Shown here: positions 27,977-37,701 of the stretch, one piece after another | Layout of the letters: the number at the start of each line of letters is the position of its first letter | How positions within the stretch are numbered: position 1 is the stretch's first letter | Program-made: the position numbers and the translations under genes | Notes under the pieces: generated by a model | What the model was told of the DNA's origin: nothing | Databases searched by the model: none | Seen by the model: the letters and a program-made list of their open reading frames with translations, nothing else | NCBI RefSeq assembly: GCF_900107265.1 | Contig: NZ_FNPJ01000004.1 | Location: 22,141 to 86,140 of the forward strand | Source of the DNA: Nitrosomonas sp. Nm33 | GTDB lineage: Bacteria; Pseudomonadota; Gammaproteobacteria; Burkholderiales; Nitrosomonadaceae | Direction: 5' to 3' | DNA: 64,000 nucleotides

Positions 27977-28570
27977 ATGGCACATGATTCATTAGGTGGT
28001 GGACACGGACATGGGCATGGAAATAGTAATGGACATGGAAATGGACATGATCAGCATGGAAACGGCCATGGGTATGGACATGAGCAACATGGAAATGGAC
28101 ATGGGTATGGACATGTGGAAAATTTTCTAAATGATCACATGCCGGATCATGTAGCAGATGCACATTCAGAACATTTTAATCTTTCGGAACCTTCTGAATA
28201 TTTAGTATATTCAAGAGATGAAAATTCAGAACATTCAGAGCACTCAGAAAATTCTGAAAATTTAAATCTCAATGTGGAGCATGAAAATAGCAACGGTGGT
28301 AGCGATTCCCTAGTTGGTGGCCATGGCAATGATATCTTCGATTTCAATGCCCTTGGTGATGACATCGCTCAGATTGACAATGGCGATATGCTGCCCATCT
28401 CACCGGATGATATCCCTACGGGTGCTGATCTGCAGCTTTTCATGACTGATACTTCTGAAACCCATAGCAACGTCACCCCTGAATCCACGGATGGCGAATC
28501 ATCGATTACGCTGGTTGGTGTGCCCGCTAGCGAAATTACCACCCATATGGAGACATTTGATTTGTCGTAA
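27977..28570 (+). CDS. His/Gly-rich RTX-like protein, copy 1
   Basis: A 197-residue protein without an N-terminal signal. Residues 1-50 are an irregular run of GHG/GNGH/HEQHGNGHGYGH units, a plausible metal-binding tract. The middle is acidic, with imperfect SEHSE-type repeats. The C-terminal part has DSLVGGHGNDIFDF, close to the calcium-binding RTX nonapeptide GGxGxDxxx, and ends in GESSITLVGVPASEITTHMETF-like strands as in proteins exported by type I secretion. AAGGAG (27961-27966) precedes the start; a strong terminator follows. No secretion genes are near. Metal binding and type I export are inference. Confidence 0.72.
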   Translation: MAHDSLGGGHGHGHGNSNGHGNGHDQHGNGHGYGHEQHGNGHGYGHVENFLNDHMPDHVADAHSEHFNLSEPSEYLVYSRDENSEHSEHSENSENLNLNVEHENSNGGSDSLVGGHGNDIFDFNALGDDIAQIDNGDMLPISPDDIPTGADLQLFMTDTSETHSNVTPESTDGESSITLVGVPASEITTHMETFDLS

Positions 28571-28589
28571 TTCAACAAACGAATACTTC

Positions 28590-28622
28590 AAAAAGCCCGC
28601 AGATGTTTTGCGGGCTTTTTTA
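28590..28622 (+). terminator. Rho-independent terminator after His/Gly-rich copy 1
   Basis: AAAAAGCCCGC-AGATGTTTT-GCGGGCTTTTTT, a perfect A/T-flanked stem 20 bases after the stop. The same terminator follows copy 2. Confidence 0.92.
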
Positions 28623-28761
28623 TATATGGATATTTCACATATCTGGACCAAAAGATATGCAATGGTGCGAGCATTTTGGTGTGAGCTACGTGGCTGTGAG
28701 CCGGACATGAAAGTGGGGGAAAATGGCAACTTATAGTGAAGATGTCGTCATATCAAAAATA

Positions 28762-28848
28762 ATGAATATAGTCATTTTCTTCCCAGCAATCCTGGCTTTA
28801 CTGCCAGGATCAATTTTGTTTATACCGATCATCCCGCAAATGGCTTGA
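28762..28848 (+). CDS. Possible 28-residue hydrophobic peptide in the duplicated leader, doubtful
   Basis: ATG 28762 to TGA 28846-28848 encodes a very hydrophobic 28-residue peptide (begins MNIVIFFPAILALLPG). In unit 1 the same place has a one-base deletion that breaks the frame after MNM. No Shine-Dalgarno is visible. It could be a leader peptide or chance. Confidence 0.2.
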   Translation: MNIVIFFPAILALLPGSILFIPIIPQMA

Positions 28849-29270
28849 TAAAGCTCAGAGATAACGATAGTCGATCAATTGCAAAATAATTGGATTGGTC
28901 TGCAAAATCATTTAAGTCTTTGCATCCTGCCAATATATAAGCTTTTGTTTAGCTGTAAAAATTATATTCAAGTTTTTACACCGACTGCCGATATCTAAAC
29001 CAGGTTTAATTGCAAAAGTTAGATGAATCAGCAAGTTATCGTCTGTTTTATGCAATTAAATTCTAAAGAGCACTGAATGATTTAATGCAATTAAGTACGA
29101 GGGAGCCATTTCAGCAAAATCACTTCTGTTCGAAGCAAGTTTGCTGAATTGCCAAGTCAAGTTAATGATGATTTCCGCGAGACTCTAAGTGAACGTCATA
29201 TAACACTTGTATCACTCTAATTAACATCATTCATGCGAATTTATTTATTCATTTTAAGGAGCTATTCGAT

Positions 29271-29942
<672 letters not shown>

Positions 29943-29961
29943 TTTAACAAACAAATACTTC

Positions 29962-29994
29962 AAAAAGCCCGCAGATGTTTTGCGGGCTTTTTTA
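29962..29994 (+). terminator. Rho-independent terminator after His/Gly-rich copy 2
   Basis: AAAAAGCCCGC-AGATGTTTT-GCGGGCTTTTTT, identical in the stem to the terminator at 28590-28622. Confidence 0.92.
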
Positions 29995-30354
29995 TGACTA
30001 AATAAAAGAAACAATCTAGTATAGATATTTCACATATCGGATCGAAAGATATGTAATAGGGCGAGCATATTGGAGCCGGCACTATACGTTATTTCAAGTG
30101 AGCAGGCATTTTGGGGACATGAAAGCGGAGAAAAACAGGGAATGAAAATGCCAAATGTGAGGCATGACCCTGTGATCTACTGTAATTCTACAGCTCTAGC
30201 GGTTAGGAACCTTCGCTTCCTCCGAATATCCAATTAATACTAGGTATTTCCCGATATCGGAAAACACAGGTGACGTGCAACGCAAATCACCCATGTCGGT
30301 CTCGATGGAACATGTTATCGTGGAATAGGATTGTCATTGTTTCGGAGGTGTGAG

Positions 30355-30543
30355 ATGGTAAATCATGACACAATGCGCCAAGCTGATGTTGAAGGAAACT
30401 ATGCCATGTTAGAAAATTTCAATGTCCTCGATATCGTCGAATCTGACAATCTCAAAGAGATCGAAAAAATTACTATGATCGACGGGCTTACAGGTATGCC
30501 GGGATGGAAACGCTGTTGGCATACTCTGGAAGGAATTGCTTGA
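30355..30543 (+). CDS. Small hypothetical protein
   Basis: A 62-residue acidic protein. ATG 30355 is chosen over the upstream TTG 30331 because GGAGG (30344-30348) is 6 bases before it. It contains DNLKEIEKITMIDGLTGM and a WKRCWHTLEG end; no family is recognised. The SDR gene starts 31 bases later on the same strand, so they may be co-transcribed. Confidence 0.5.
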   Translation: MVNHDTMRQADVEGNYAMLENFNVLDIVESDNLKEIEKITMIDGLTGMPGWKRCWHTLEGIA

Positions 30544-30574
30544 TGCACTTTGGTCGCAGAAAGTCATCACCATT

Positions 30575-31270
30575 ATGCCAAACGTTCTAATTACCGGCAG
30601 TAACCGCGGTCTCGGCTTGGAGTGGTGTCGTCAATATGCGGAAGCTGGTTGGCGTGTTTTCGCCACTTGCCGATTTCCTGCGCAAGCGGAAGAACTGCAG
30701 CGGCTGGAAATCGAGCACAACACCTTAACCACACATCGTCTAGACGTGACTGATCCCGATCAAATTGACGCCTTGGCAAAGGAACTTGCGGATAATCCCA
30801 TCGATCTCTTGATCAATAATGCAGGGGTTTATTTCGAGAAATACATTCGGCCGGAGCAAGCCACTGATTATGAAGCCTGGGCCCACACTTTCAGCGTTAA
30901 TACTATGGGTGCTTTACGCGTAAGCCGCGCGTTCCTTGATCATATACGGCATGGTCAAAAGCGTTTAATCGTCGCTATCAGCAGCCACATGGCTTCCATT
31001 GCCGAGATCGAAAGCCCCGGTAGTTATTACTACCGCTCCAGTAAAGCGGCATTGAATGCCGCCATGAAAGGATTCTCATTAGAACTAAGGCCGCAGCAGA
31101 TCGGAGTGTTATTGCTGCATCCCGGTTGGGTGCAAACGCGGATGGGCGGCCCGGGTGCGCCGCTGTCTACCCAAGAAAGTGTCGAGGGTATGCGCTCCAT
31201 AGTCGACGCTTTTACCCTGGCGGACAATGGTCGTTTCTTACGCTATGATAGCAGCGAAATTCCCTGGTAA
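30575..31270 (+). CDS. Short-chain dehydrogenase/reductase (SDR)
   Basis: A 231-residue NAD(P)-dependent oxidoreductase. The cofactor motif TGSNRGLGLEW is at about residues 7-17, NNAGVY at about 81, the catalytic Ser in AISSHMAS and the YRSSK (Y-x3-K) pair at about residues 150-154, then HPGWVQTRMGG. The start is set at ATG 30575 since the family begins just before the TG motif; a longer frame from 30536 is possible. Substrate unknown; similar to the C-factor/sniffer-like SDR branch. Confidence 0.88.
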   Translation: MPNVLITGSNRGLGLEWCRQYAEAGWRVFATCRFPAQAEELQRLEIEHNTLTTHRLDVTDPDQIDALAKELADNPIDLLINNAGVYFEKYIRPEQATDYEAWAHTFSVNTMGALRVSRAFLDHIRHGQKRLIVAISSHMASIAEIESPGSYYYRSSKAALNAAMKGFSLELRPQQIGVLLLHPGWVQTRMGGPGAPLSTQESVEGMRSIVDAFTLADNGRFLRYDSSEIPW

Positions 31271-31428
31271 TAAGACAAAACCATATCATGAGCATAGCAA
31301 GTCGCTTGAGCGATTTGAGCTAAGGCAGAGCTATCTCGCTTGCGGAGCAGGGGTTTGCTGTATGCTTTATAAATTCGTTATAGAAAAAAAGAAGTTTAAT
31401 TTTTTATGCACAAAATTGTGTGACAGCT

Positions 31429-31839
31429 ATGGGCAGAGTCTTGGAGCTTTTTGATTCACGCGTAAGTAACCTTCGCTTCCAGGATGAAAAAGCGGAGCTA
31501 CACTTTTCCTATACCTGCATTTATTTGGAGCACAAGCCGGATGTCGTCTGGAGCCAGGAAGTGATCATATTTATGGAGCATGCCCAACTTGAGGTGCCCT
31601 TACCAGCACTGCCAAATACTGTGGTCGGGGGTTATTTGGAATTGGATGGAAAATATTATGACTTGATTCCCCTTCCACTGCCACAGAAGCAAAATGGCCG
31701 ATTATATTTGCAGTTTGCCGACGAAAGTGCACTCGTATTACATGGTGAGTATCCGGAAATCAGATTGGTGGGAGAAAAGATATTTTTGAGCGACCGATCA
31801 TGGGATCGAAGAACAAAAATAACTCCCACGAAAAAATAA
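31429..31839 (+). CDS. Conserved-looking hypothetical protein
   Basis: A 136-residue protein, mostly predicted beta strands (LRFQDEKAELHFSYTCIYLE, then ALVLHGEYPEIRLVGE), with a basic tail. The start is unsure (ATG 31420 or 31429, no clear ribosome site). No family recognised and no export signal. It is followed by a small GACTCA/TGAGTC hairpin at 31852-31870 and is convergent with the hydrolase gene. Confidence 0.5.
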   Translation: MGRVLELFDSRVSNLRFQDEKAELHFSYTCIYLEHKPDVVWSQEVIIFMEHAQLEVPLPALPNTVVGGYLELDGKYYDLIPLPLPQKQNGRLYLQFADESALVLHGEYPEIRLVGEKIFLSDRSWDRRTKITPTKK

Positions 31840-31905
31840 ATTCTGAAAAAAGACTCAAAATTGCTGAGTCATTTCTGGTTCAGTTTAATTGATTCTTAAC
31901 AACGA

Positions 31906-32856
31906 TCAATGTTTTCTGTCTCCAGCCGAATGGTCAGAAGTGAATTTTTTATTGTATCGTGGCCGCGCTGATAAATGATCTTGCAAGAACCGAACGATCT
32001 CGTTTTGGATTTTCATATCGTTCAGCAGACTAGTATGGTATTGAGGTGGAACTGGGTGTCGTGGAATAAGAAACTGCTTGTCACCTTGATAGGCGCTGAA
32101 AAGATCAAACGCTCGTTCGAAGGGAGTAACCGCATCGTCAGGGTGGTGTATAAAAATAATTGGAATATCACTATATGTGGTCACACATTTCGCCACATCA
32201 AGTTCGTCAGGTATGGTAGCGCTCACAGCTACGGCAGTGGGTAAAAGAATCGGATACAACGGAAACAGATACCAAAGTTGTTTTAGTTTGCTATATGCGA
32301 TAGATCCGGGATCGAACACACCTTCTACAATAATTGCGGATAGCACAGCCACCCTGAGTGGTAGGCACAATGCCACAGCGCTACTGATAGAATGCCCCAT
32401 GTAAGCAACTTCTTCACCAGGATATTCATATTTTAAAAAAGTATAGTAGGCTGCAGCATCACCAATAAGTGAATTAAGATTAGAGCGACCTTCATTTTCG
32501 TCATATCCCTGGAAACTGAATACCAACACTCGGAAACCATGACCAAGCAGGAATTTGTAATATTCCAAGGCATGGCTTCTTGCCATCGCATTACCACCCG
32601 ACACCATAACTGTGCCAGAATCACCCTCAGCTTTGAACAAAAGGCCATGCAGCTCATATCCTGAATCGTTTTTAACCATTACCTTTTTCGCCCGGTGCTG
32701 GTTTGATATTGGAGATGGCAAATAGCGAGCTTCCATTCTTCGTGCCAGCTCAGGATAAAGCATCAATCTCGTAGCACAACCACCGAGAAACGATGCAAGA
32801 GTGACTACTACTAATATGACAATACTGAACTGATTTGATGGCGGCTTCACCCTCAA
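31906..32856 (-). CDS. Alpha/beta hydrolase, lipid-anchored
   Basis: A 316-residue protein with a lipoprotein signal (LASFLGGC, Cys27). The hydrolase fold shows the nucleophile elbow GHSISSA (Ser about 155), an acid in HHPDDAVTP and the histidine in QYHTSL near the end, a complete triad. This is the layout of BEM46/dienelactone-hydrolase-like serine hydrolases; substrate unknown. It probably sits on a membrane facing the periplasm. Monocistronic. Confidence 0.85.
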   Translation of the reverse strand: MRVKPPSNQFSIVILVVVTLASFLGGCATRLMLYPELARRMEARYLPSPISNQHRAKKVMVKNDSGYELHGLLFKAEGDSGTVMVSGGNAMARSHALEYYKFLLGHGFRVLVFSFQGYDENEGRSNLNSLIGDAAAYYTFLKYEYPGEEVAYMGHSISSAVALCLPLRVAVLSAIIVEGVFDPGSIAYSKLKQLWYLFPLYPILLPTAVAVSATIPDELDVAKCVTTYSDIPIIFIHHPDDAVTPFERAFDLFSAYQGDKQFLIPRHPVPPQYHTSLLNDMKIQNEIVRFLQDHLSARPRYNKKFTSDHSAGDRKH

Positions 32857-32964
32857 TTCCTTTAACGATCTTCTTCGCTCCTGACCAGTTAATCATAAAA
32901 CTTTGATAGCCACCGGCTAAGAAAATTTGGGAAGTATTTTGTTTTACTTGATCGTAACACTTTA

Positions 32965-33462
32965 TTACTCAAAATAATGCGACGCTCCTGCACTCTCCGG
33001 TGTGTAATCAAGTTGCTCTATCAATCTTTCAAGAAATGCTCGCTGCCCTTTCAAGATTTTCTCCCTGGCTTCCTGTACTTCAAACCATTGCGCTCTATCG
33101 ACTTCAGGAAACTGTTGAATTTTGCCACTATGGGGTGGCCATTCAAGGCTAAACAGGTTACTTACGATCTTTGAAGTGTCAAAATCATGCTTTAAGGCCC
33201 ACGCATGCACTATTTTCCGACTAGGCTGCTTTACCTCCCCGAGATCAATAAACATTCCGTCTACTTCGTGTCCTGTTTCTTCTCGAAACTCTCGTTTGGC
33301 CGCAGCGAGCGGATCTTCATCTTTTTCGTATATTCCTTTTGGGATTGACCATGCCCCATCGTCCTTTTTTGCCCAGAAAGGCCCACCAGGATGAACAAGC
33401 ATGACTTGAAGCTCACTTTCAATAAAGCGATACAAAATGATGCCTGCACTCTGAACGCTCAT
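32965..33462 (-). CDS. Nudix hydrolase
   Basis: A 165-residue protein with a Nudix box GIYEKDEDPLAAAKREFREETG (about residues 43-64; matches GX5EX7REUXEEXGU). The N-terminus QSAGIILYRF and the PGGPFWAKKDDGAWSIPKG segment resemble the diadenosine-polyphosphate / small-nucleotide branch that is annotated as NTP pyrophosphohydrolase. Cleaves a nucleoside diphosphate linked to another group; exact substrate not readable. Start at ATG 33462 fits family length. Confidence 0.88.
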   Translation of the reverse strand: MSVQSAGIILYRFIESELQVMLVHPGGPFWAKKDDGAWSIPKGIYEKDEDPLAAAKREFREETGHEVDGMFIDLGEVKQPSRKIVHAWALKHDFDTSKIVSNLFSLEWPPHSGKIQQFPEVDRAQWFEVQEAREKILKGQRAFLERLIEQLDYTPESAGASHYFE

Positions 33463-33687
33463 GAGCCACCTTTACAAAAGTAGGGATTCCTCAGTCTTCG
33501 ATCCCAATTTTCCTCTCTCAAACTATTTCCATCAATCAGTAAACACTCCGTTCATATAGTTTAATTAAAGAAAGCTCCCGAAGCTTTATCTGCATGTCAA
33601 CGGAAAAATGTCTTACTGCGTTATTAATTAAAATAATATTGACTTTTAATAAAAAAGAGCGTTTTTTACTAAACGTTTCTCCTCAAT

Positions 33688-34776
33688 ATGAATAAACTCA
33701 ATATTGCTTATACTTGTAACGTAAGAAAGTCGGACATGGATGGCGAACGTTATGGCGAATTTGAAAGCCCAGCTACCATCGAAGCTGTGATAGCAGCGCT
33801 AGAACGTCTCGGCGCGAATGTAGAATTGATTGATGTTGGTTCTGATATATATCATCAACTCGAAAAGCGCAAAAATCATATCGATTTAGTCTTCAATAAC
33901 GCAGAAGGTCTCGATGAGAAGGAATTGCGTGAAGCTATTGTCCCATTTTTCTGTGAATACCTAAGCATTCCTTATACAGGCAGCAGCCCAAAAACATTCA
34001 TCAACAAGATGGATAAAGCAACGGCAAAAAGGATCGTCGCGTATGACGGCGTGCCGACTGCACGATTTCAGCTCATGGTGCCAGGAGAGCAGCTCAAAGA
34101 TTTGTCTTTCCCTTTGATGGTAAAACCCTATAGCGAAGGAACCAGTATTGGTATCAGCCAAAAAAGCAAAGTGCACGATTTGTTAGAACTCAATGATGCC
34201 ATCGAAGCGATCTACACACAGTTCAATCAACCCGCGCTCGTCGAAGAATTCCTGCCCGGAAACGAGTATACGATAGGCCTTATCGGAAACTATGTGCTCC
34301 CGATCTTGGAAATCGACTTCGCAAAGATTCCAGGACAGCCTCAGGTACGTGATCCCCACGTAAAAGACATCGAGAATCCCTATATTTCACATCTTTCCTG
34401 GACTGAAAAGGCACAAAGCTTCGCGAAGCTCGCCATTGCAGCGCACGAAGCACTTGAAGTGCGTGATTATAACCGTATGGATTTTCGCGAGCGCGATGGC
34501 CAGCTCTATTTCCTTGAAGCCAATGTAATTCCTGGTATTCACCCCACAGAAGCTGATCTTACCAATATGTGCCGTCACGCAAACATCGCACACAATGATA
34601 TGGTTGCATTGATCGTCAATACAGCCGTACAACGACTCTCCCCACTATACCCGGAACGATTCAAAGGAAAGACCCTGCTGCTTGAGGAATTAGCGGACTC
34701 CGCCATGGAACAAGCAACCATAGCTGGCACGATTATCCATCGGGACCGGCAGTATACCCTTCTAGGTAAACAGTAA
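33688..34776 (+). CDS. ATP-grasp ligase, D-Ala-D-Ala ligase-like
   Basis: A 362-residue ATP-grasp enzyme. The N-terminal domain (to about 110) has IDLVFNNAEGLDEKELREA and IPYTGSSPKTF as in Ddl; the ATP-grasp core has PLMVKPYSEGTSIGIS and VEEFLPGNEYTIGLIG; metal ligands lie in RMDFRERDGQLYFLEANVIPG. A Ddl makes D-Ala-D-Ala, but the changed substrate region and the neighbours (acetyltransferase 15 bases downstream and a DapF-like epimerase) suggest a different amino acid or dipeptide product. The first gene of a small plus-strand cluster. The alternative is a second Ddl. Confidence 0.8.
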   Translation: MNKLNIAYTCNVRKSDMDGERYGEFESPATIEAVIAALERLGANVELIDVGSDIYHQLEKRKNHIDLVFNNAEGLDEKELREAIVPFFCEYLSIPYTGSSPKTFINKMDKATAKRIVAYDGVPTARFQLMVPGEQLKDLSFPLMVKPYSEGTSIGISQKSKVHDLLELNDAIEAIYTQFNQPALVEEFLPGNEYTIGLIGNYVLPILEIDFAKIPGQPQVRDPHVKDIENPYISHLSWTEKAQSFAKLAIAAHEALEVRDYNRMDFRERDGQLYFLEANVIPGIHPTEADLTNMCRHANIAHNDMVALIVNTAVQRLSPLYPERFKGKTLLLEELADSAMEQATIAGTIIHRDRQYTLLGKQ

Positions 34777-34791
34777 ACAAATAAGCAAATC

Positions 34792-35238
34792 ATGATCATA
34801 CCTATTACGAAAGAATTCTATCCCAATCTTGAGAAGATTGCCCTGCAGGATATTGGTCCTATGTACCAATCTGCAATTCATGATGAACTGGAAGACATCT
34901 CCTCTGGCAAATGCTTTGGACACTGCGTAATAGAGAATGGCAATCCTGTCGGCTATGTTATTGTTAAAAAAACGGTTGATACCTATCACCTACTGACCAT
35001 TGCAGTCGACGAGCATCATCGTGGCAAAGGATATGGCTCTCTGATGTTAGATAGCATTTTTGCTGAGATTGAGAAGCAAGGAGGAAGAATCCTCAATGTC
35101 ATTACTGATGCCGATGCAAATAAAAGCCTGCGATTCTATCTTAAAAATGGTTTTGTCCTGGCTGGCATTGTTCAAGATGAATTTATCTCAGGCGTTGCTC
35201 AAGTACATCTTACAAGACGGACGGGATTTAAACCGTAG
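34792..35238 (+). CDS. GNAT N-acetyltransferase
   Basis: A 148-residue acetyl-CoA-dependent transferase. The acetyl-CoA loop is VDEHHRGKGYGSLML (about 70-84; R/Q-x2-G-x-G/A), followed by NKSLRFYLKNGF near the end. It starts 15 bases after the ATP-grasp gene and should be co-transcribed. In this context it may acetylate the ligase product or an amino-acid precursor; inference only. Confidence 0.85.
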   Translation: MIIPITKEFYPNLEKIALQDIGPMYQSAIHDELEDISSGKCFGHCVIENGNPVGYVIVKKTVDTYHLLTIAVDEHHRGKGYGSLMLDSIFAEIEKQGGRILNVITDADANKSLRFYLKNGFVLAGIVQDEFISGVAQVHLTRRTGFKP

Positions 35239-35252
35239 AACCGTAGTTAAAC

Positions 35253-35274
35253 GCAGGGGTCTTTAATCCCCTGC
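35253..35274. terminator. GC-rich hairpin between GNAT and DapF-like genes
   Basis: GCAGGGG-TCTTTAAT-CCCCTGC, a perfect 7-bp stem without a long T-run. It could attenuate transcription into the epimerase gene or be a processing site. Confidence 0.5.
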
Positions 35275-35320
35275 TATTCCACACAACACTTATTAATCAG
35301 TTCATAAAGGAAATAAGACG

Positions 35321-36157
35321 ATGAGAATCAAAGCAACTAAAATGGATGGGTGTGGCAATTCTTTCTTGATAGTTGATGAGATGAGAACTCCTCTGGCTGG
35401 ATTTGATCGCTCGCAGATTTCAAACGCATTAGCAATGCAGCACGAGACCGATGGTGTTATTTATCTGGATCGACAACAAGGGCTCCCGACAATGAGGATT
35501 TTTGATTGTGATGGAACCGAAGAGACCATGTGCGGCAATGGCTTGCGATGTGCGACACGTTATTTGCGTGACACCTATATTTCCAGCGACATGTTTTCCA
35601 TCATCACCGGCGACGGAAAGAAGGAAGTGCTCGTCCATGATGATCTTGTCGAAGCGAATCTAGGAGAAGCACGAAACTACCGGCAGATTAATCATCAGCT
35701 TCATTTCGTCTTTACCGGTGTCCCACACGTGGTGGTGATTGGTTCTGAGGTTGATATAGAAACCGCAAGAGTATTGGGTAAATCCTTACGGGAAGAACAG
35801 TCTTTATGTGAGTTCGTCGGTCATCCGGAAGGTGTCAACGTTGATTTCATTTGGCGCGACCAGGAAGGCATTTCGGTACGCACGTATGAAATGGGTGTCG
35901 AAGATGTCACCAAAAGTTGCGGAACAGGAAGCGCAGCGAGTGCTTACGTGGCGGCTAAGGTCTTTGGGATAACGCTGCCGATCATCACGAACTCGATCGG
36001 AGGAAGCCTGCAAATCAGAGAGAACAATGGACACTTGTCAATTTGTGGTCCGACACGTTATCAAGGAAAGGTCATCGGGTTTGCGAATACTACTCATCCA
36101 AAATCAGCAATGCCAATCGATCACTTGCAGCGAGGGTATGCTTGGCTAAGTATGTAG
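35321..36157 (+). CDS. DapF-like amino-acid epimerase
   Basis: A 278-residue protein of the diaminopimelate epimerase fold. Both catalytic cysteines are present, in MCGNGLRC (about 70) and KSCGTGSAAS (about 205). Ordinary DapF has ...ACGTGACA at the second site; here it is SCGTGSAA, and the preceding VRTYEMGVEDV differs from the usual RVWERG. That points to a divergent subfamily, perhaps a racemase or epimerase for another amino acid. The start ATG 35321 has AAGG upstream. It stands third in a cluster with an ATP-grasp ligase and a GNAT enzyme. Confidence 0.82.
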   Translation: MRIKATKMDGCGNSFLIVDEMRTPLAGFDRSQISNALAMQHETDGVIYLDRQQGLPTMRIFDCDGTEETMCGNGLRCATRYLRDTYISSDMFSIITGDGKKEVLVHDDLVEANLGEARNYRQINHQLHFVFTGVPHVVVIGSEVDIETARVLGKSLREEQSLCEFVGHPEGVNVDFIWRDQEGISVRTYEMGVEDVTKSCGTGSAASAYVAAKVFGITLPIITNSIGGSLQIRENNGHLSICGPTRYQGKVIGFANTTHPKSAMPIDHLQRGYAWLSM

Positions 36158-36407
36158 GAAGGTTTATTCATCTTAATTGGATAGTGCCGCATGAGATATT
36201 AGCCCTGAGGGTGAAACATCGAATTTGAATAGTAGCGAGGAAGAATGCTGAAGTTTTGACATAGCGTGTAGCCATGCTGCACGATAGTATTGTCATCATA
36301 GGCCGCGTTCTGCATGCAAATATTCTGTTACTATCGCAATTCTCAAAACGACGCACAGCCACTTATAAACTGTTCGATTCAGTGTAGGTTTTTTTAAGGG
36401 TGATCGT

Positions 36408-36677
36408 ATGGAATTTTCAATTGTGACTTTTTTATTAATTATGGCCGCAATGGCACTTGCAGATGTGTGCTGGACACTCTATTTCATTGATGTAGAAGAA
36501 AGAAGAGCACACCCTGCTGCATTCTGGTCAGCCATGATTATTCTAGTCACAGCATTTACGGTCACGAATTATGTCGAGAACAAAATCTATATATCTGCTG
36601 CCTTCCTGGGTGCATATTTAGGAACCTATGTAACCATTAAGTGGAAGGTGAAAAAAGAAAGCAATCAAAAATTTTAA
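36408..36677 (+). CDS. Small three-helix membrane protein
   Basis: An 89-residue protein with three hydrophobic helices (about 3-25, 39-57 and 63-80) and a basic tail (KWKVKKESNQKF). The acidic/basic loop DVEERRAH lies between the first two. Preceded by 250 bases that hold nothing recognised. Family unknown. Confidence 0.6.
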   Translation: MEFSIVTFLLIMAAMALADVCWTLYFIDVEERRAHPAAFWSAMIILVTAFTVTNYVENKIYISAAFLGAYLGTYVTIKWKVKKESNQKF

Positions 36678-36717
36678 GCCTGATAAGTCAGAATCAAAGA
36701 AATTAAAATCTGCATAG

Positions 36718-37701
36718 CTACTTTTCTGAAGCAGAGGTTTCAGCTTCCGAGAAAATGCTCACCCGCGCAACGCCATCGTTACCGATGACACCGCGGTACA
36801 TTCCTGTGGTATTGAAGCACATGGCATAATTGCCTTTTCCATCCAACACAATCAAACCACCATCACCACCAATGGCGGCAATTTCCGCTAGAACATTATT
36901 GGCCGCTTCGGCAATCGGTTTGTGCTGTAATCGCACCTGTGCCGCCGTGTTAAATGCGGCTGCAGCACGGATGAACATTTCTCCGGTACCGGTTGCAGAT
37001 ACCGCAACCGAGTGATTGTCCGCATAGGTACCAGCGCCAATGATCGACGAATCCCCCACGCGCCCGAAGCGCTTGTTCGTGAGTCCGCCAGTTGATGTGC
37101 CAGCAGCGAGATTGCCATAACAATCCAGCGCCACAGCACCAACCGTGCCGCGCTTTTCATTCTCGCCTGGCAATGGTGTAACCGGAGCAGCGTCATGATC
37201 GCGCAGCACGCGTTCCTTGGCAATCGCTTTTTGTAACTGATCCCAGCGGTATTGCGTATAAAAATAAGATGGATCCACGATCTCAAGACCCTGTTCGGCA
37301 GCGAAAGTTTCAGCACCCTCGCCCATCAGCATCACATGCGTGCTTTTTGTCATTACAGCGTGAGCGGCACGGATCGGATTGCGAATCGTTGTGACCGCAG
37401 CAACAGCACCAGCCATGAGTGTGGAACCATCCATAATCGATGCCTCCAGTTCATTATGGCCAGCATGGCTGAACACCGAGCCCTTGCCAGCATTAAACAA
37501 GGGTGAATCTTCCATTACCACGATTGCTGCAATCACAGCATCAATGCTGCTGCCGCCAGCTGCAAGTATCGCATAACCAGCGATCAGAGATTGAGCAAGT
37601 GCCTCTGTATAAGCCTGCTTACGTTCCGTTGTCAGCTTACTGCGAATGATAGTACCGGCGCCACCGTGGATCACCAGCCGAATCGGTGAAGCATCTGCCA
37701 T
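36718..37701 (-). CDS. Isoaspartyl peptidase / L-asparaginase (Ntn hydrolase)
   Basis: A 327-residue proenzyme (starts at 37701, 37719 or GTG 37740 are possible; 37701 keeps the family N-terminus LVIHGGAGT). The autocleavage site and nucleophile threonine are in RGTVGAVALDCYGNLAAGTSTGG (TVGAVAL at about 188), and RVGDSSIIGAGTYAD is the substrate-binding part. It removes beta-aspartyl residues from dipeptides and hydrolyses asparagine. It is convergent with the small membrane protein gene and lies beside the ligase/epimerase cluster on the opposite strand. Confidence 0.9.
   Translation of the reverse strand: MADASPIRLVIHGGAGTIIRSKLTTERKQAYTEALAQSLIAGYAILAAGGSSIDAVIAAIVVMEDSPLFNAGKGSVFSHAGHNELEASIMDGSTLMAGAVAAVTTIRNPIRAAHAVMTKSTHVMLMGEGAETFAAEQGLEIVDPSYFYTQYRWDQLQKAIAKERVLRDHDAAPVTPLPGENEKRGTVGAVALDCYGNLAAGTSTGGLTNKRFGRVGDSSIIGAGTYADNHSVAVSATGTGEMFIRAAAAFNTAAQVRLQHKPIAEAANNVLAEIAAIGGDGGLIVLDGKGNYAMCFNTTGMYRGVIGNDGVARVSIFSEAETSASEK

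Larger units (their letters stand above)
27438..28728 (+). repeat. Tandem duplication, unit 1 (leader + His/Gly-rich gene + terminator)
   Basis: Unit 1 begins ACTTATCATGAAGATGTCG and unit 2 begins ACTTATAGTGAAGATGTCG at 28729, with an offset of about 1292 bases. The leader (about 535 bases) matches nearly base for base, then the coding part is similar but of different length, and terminator and downstream sequence (GGACATGAAAG...) match again with more gaps. The unit count is two. Confidence 0.88.

Noticed and set aside
33688..34776. Housekeeping ddl in a cell-wall cluster
   Set aside because: No mur or fts genes are adjacent; the neighbours are an acetyltransferase and an epimerase. Not excluded.
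35321..36157. Housekeeping lysine-pathway dapF
   Set aside because: Altered catalytic motif and the context with ligase and acetyltransferase argue for a divergent member, though it cannot be excluded.
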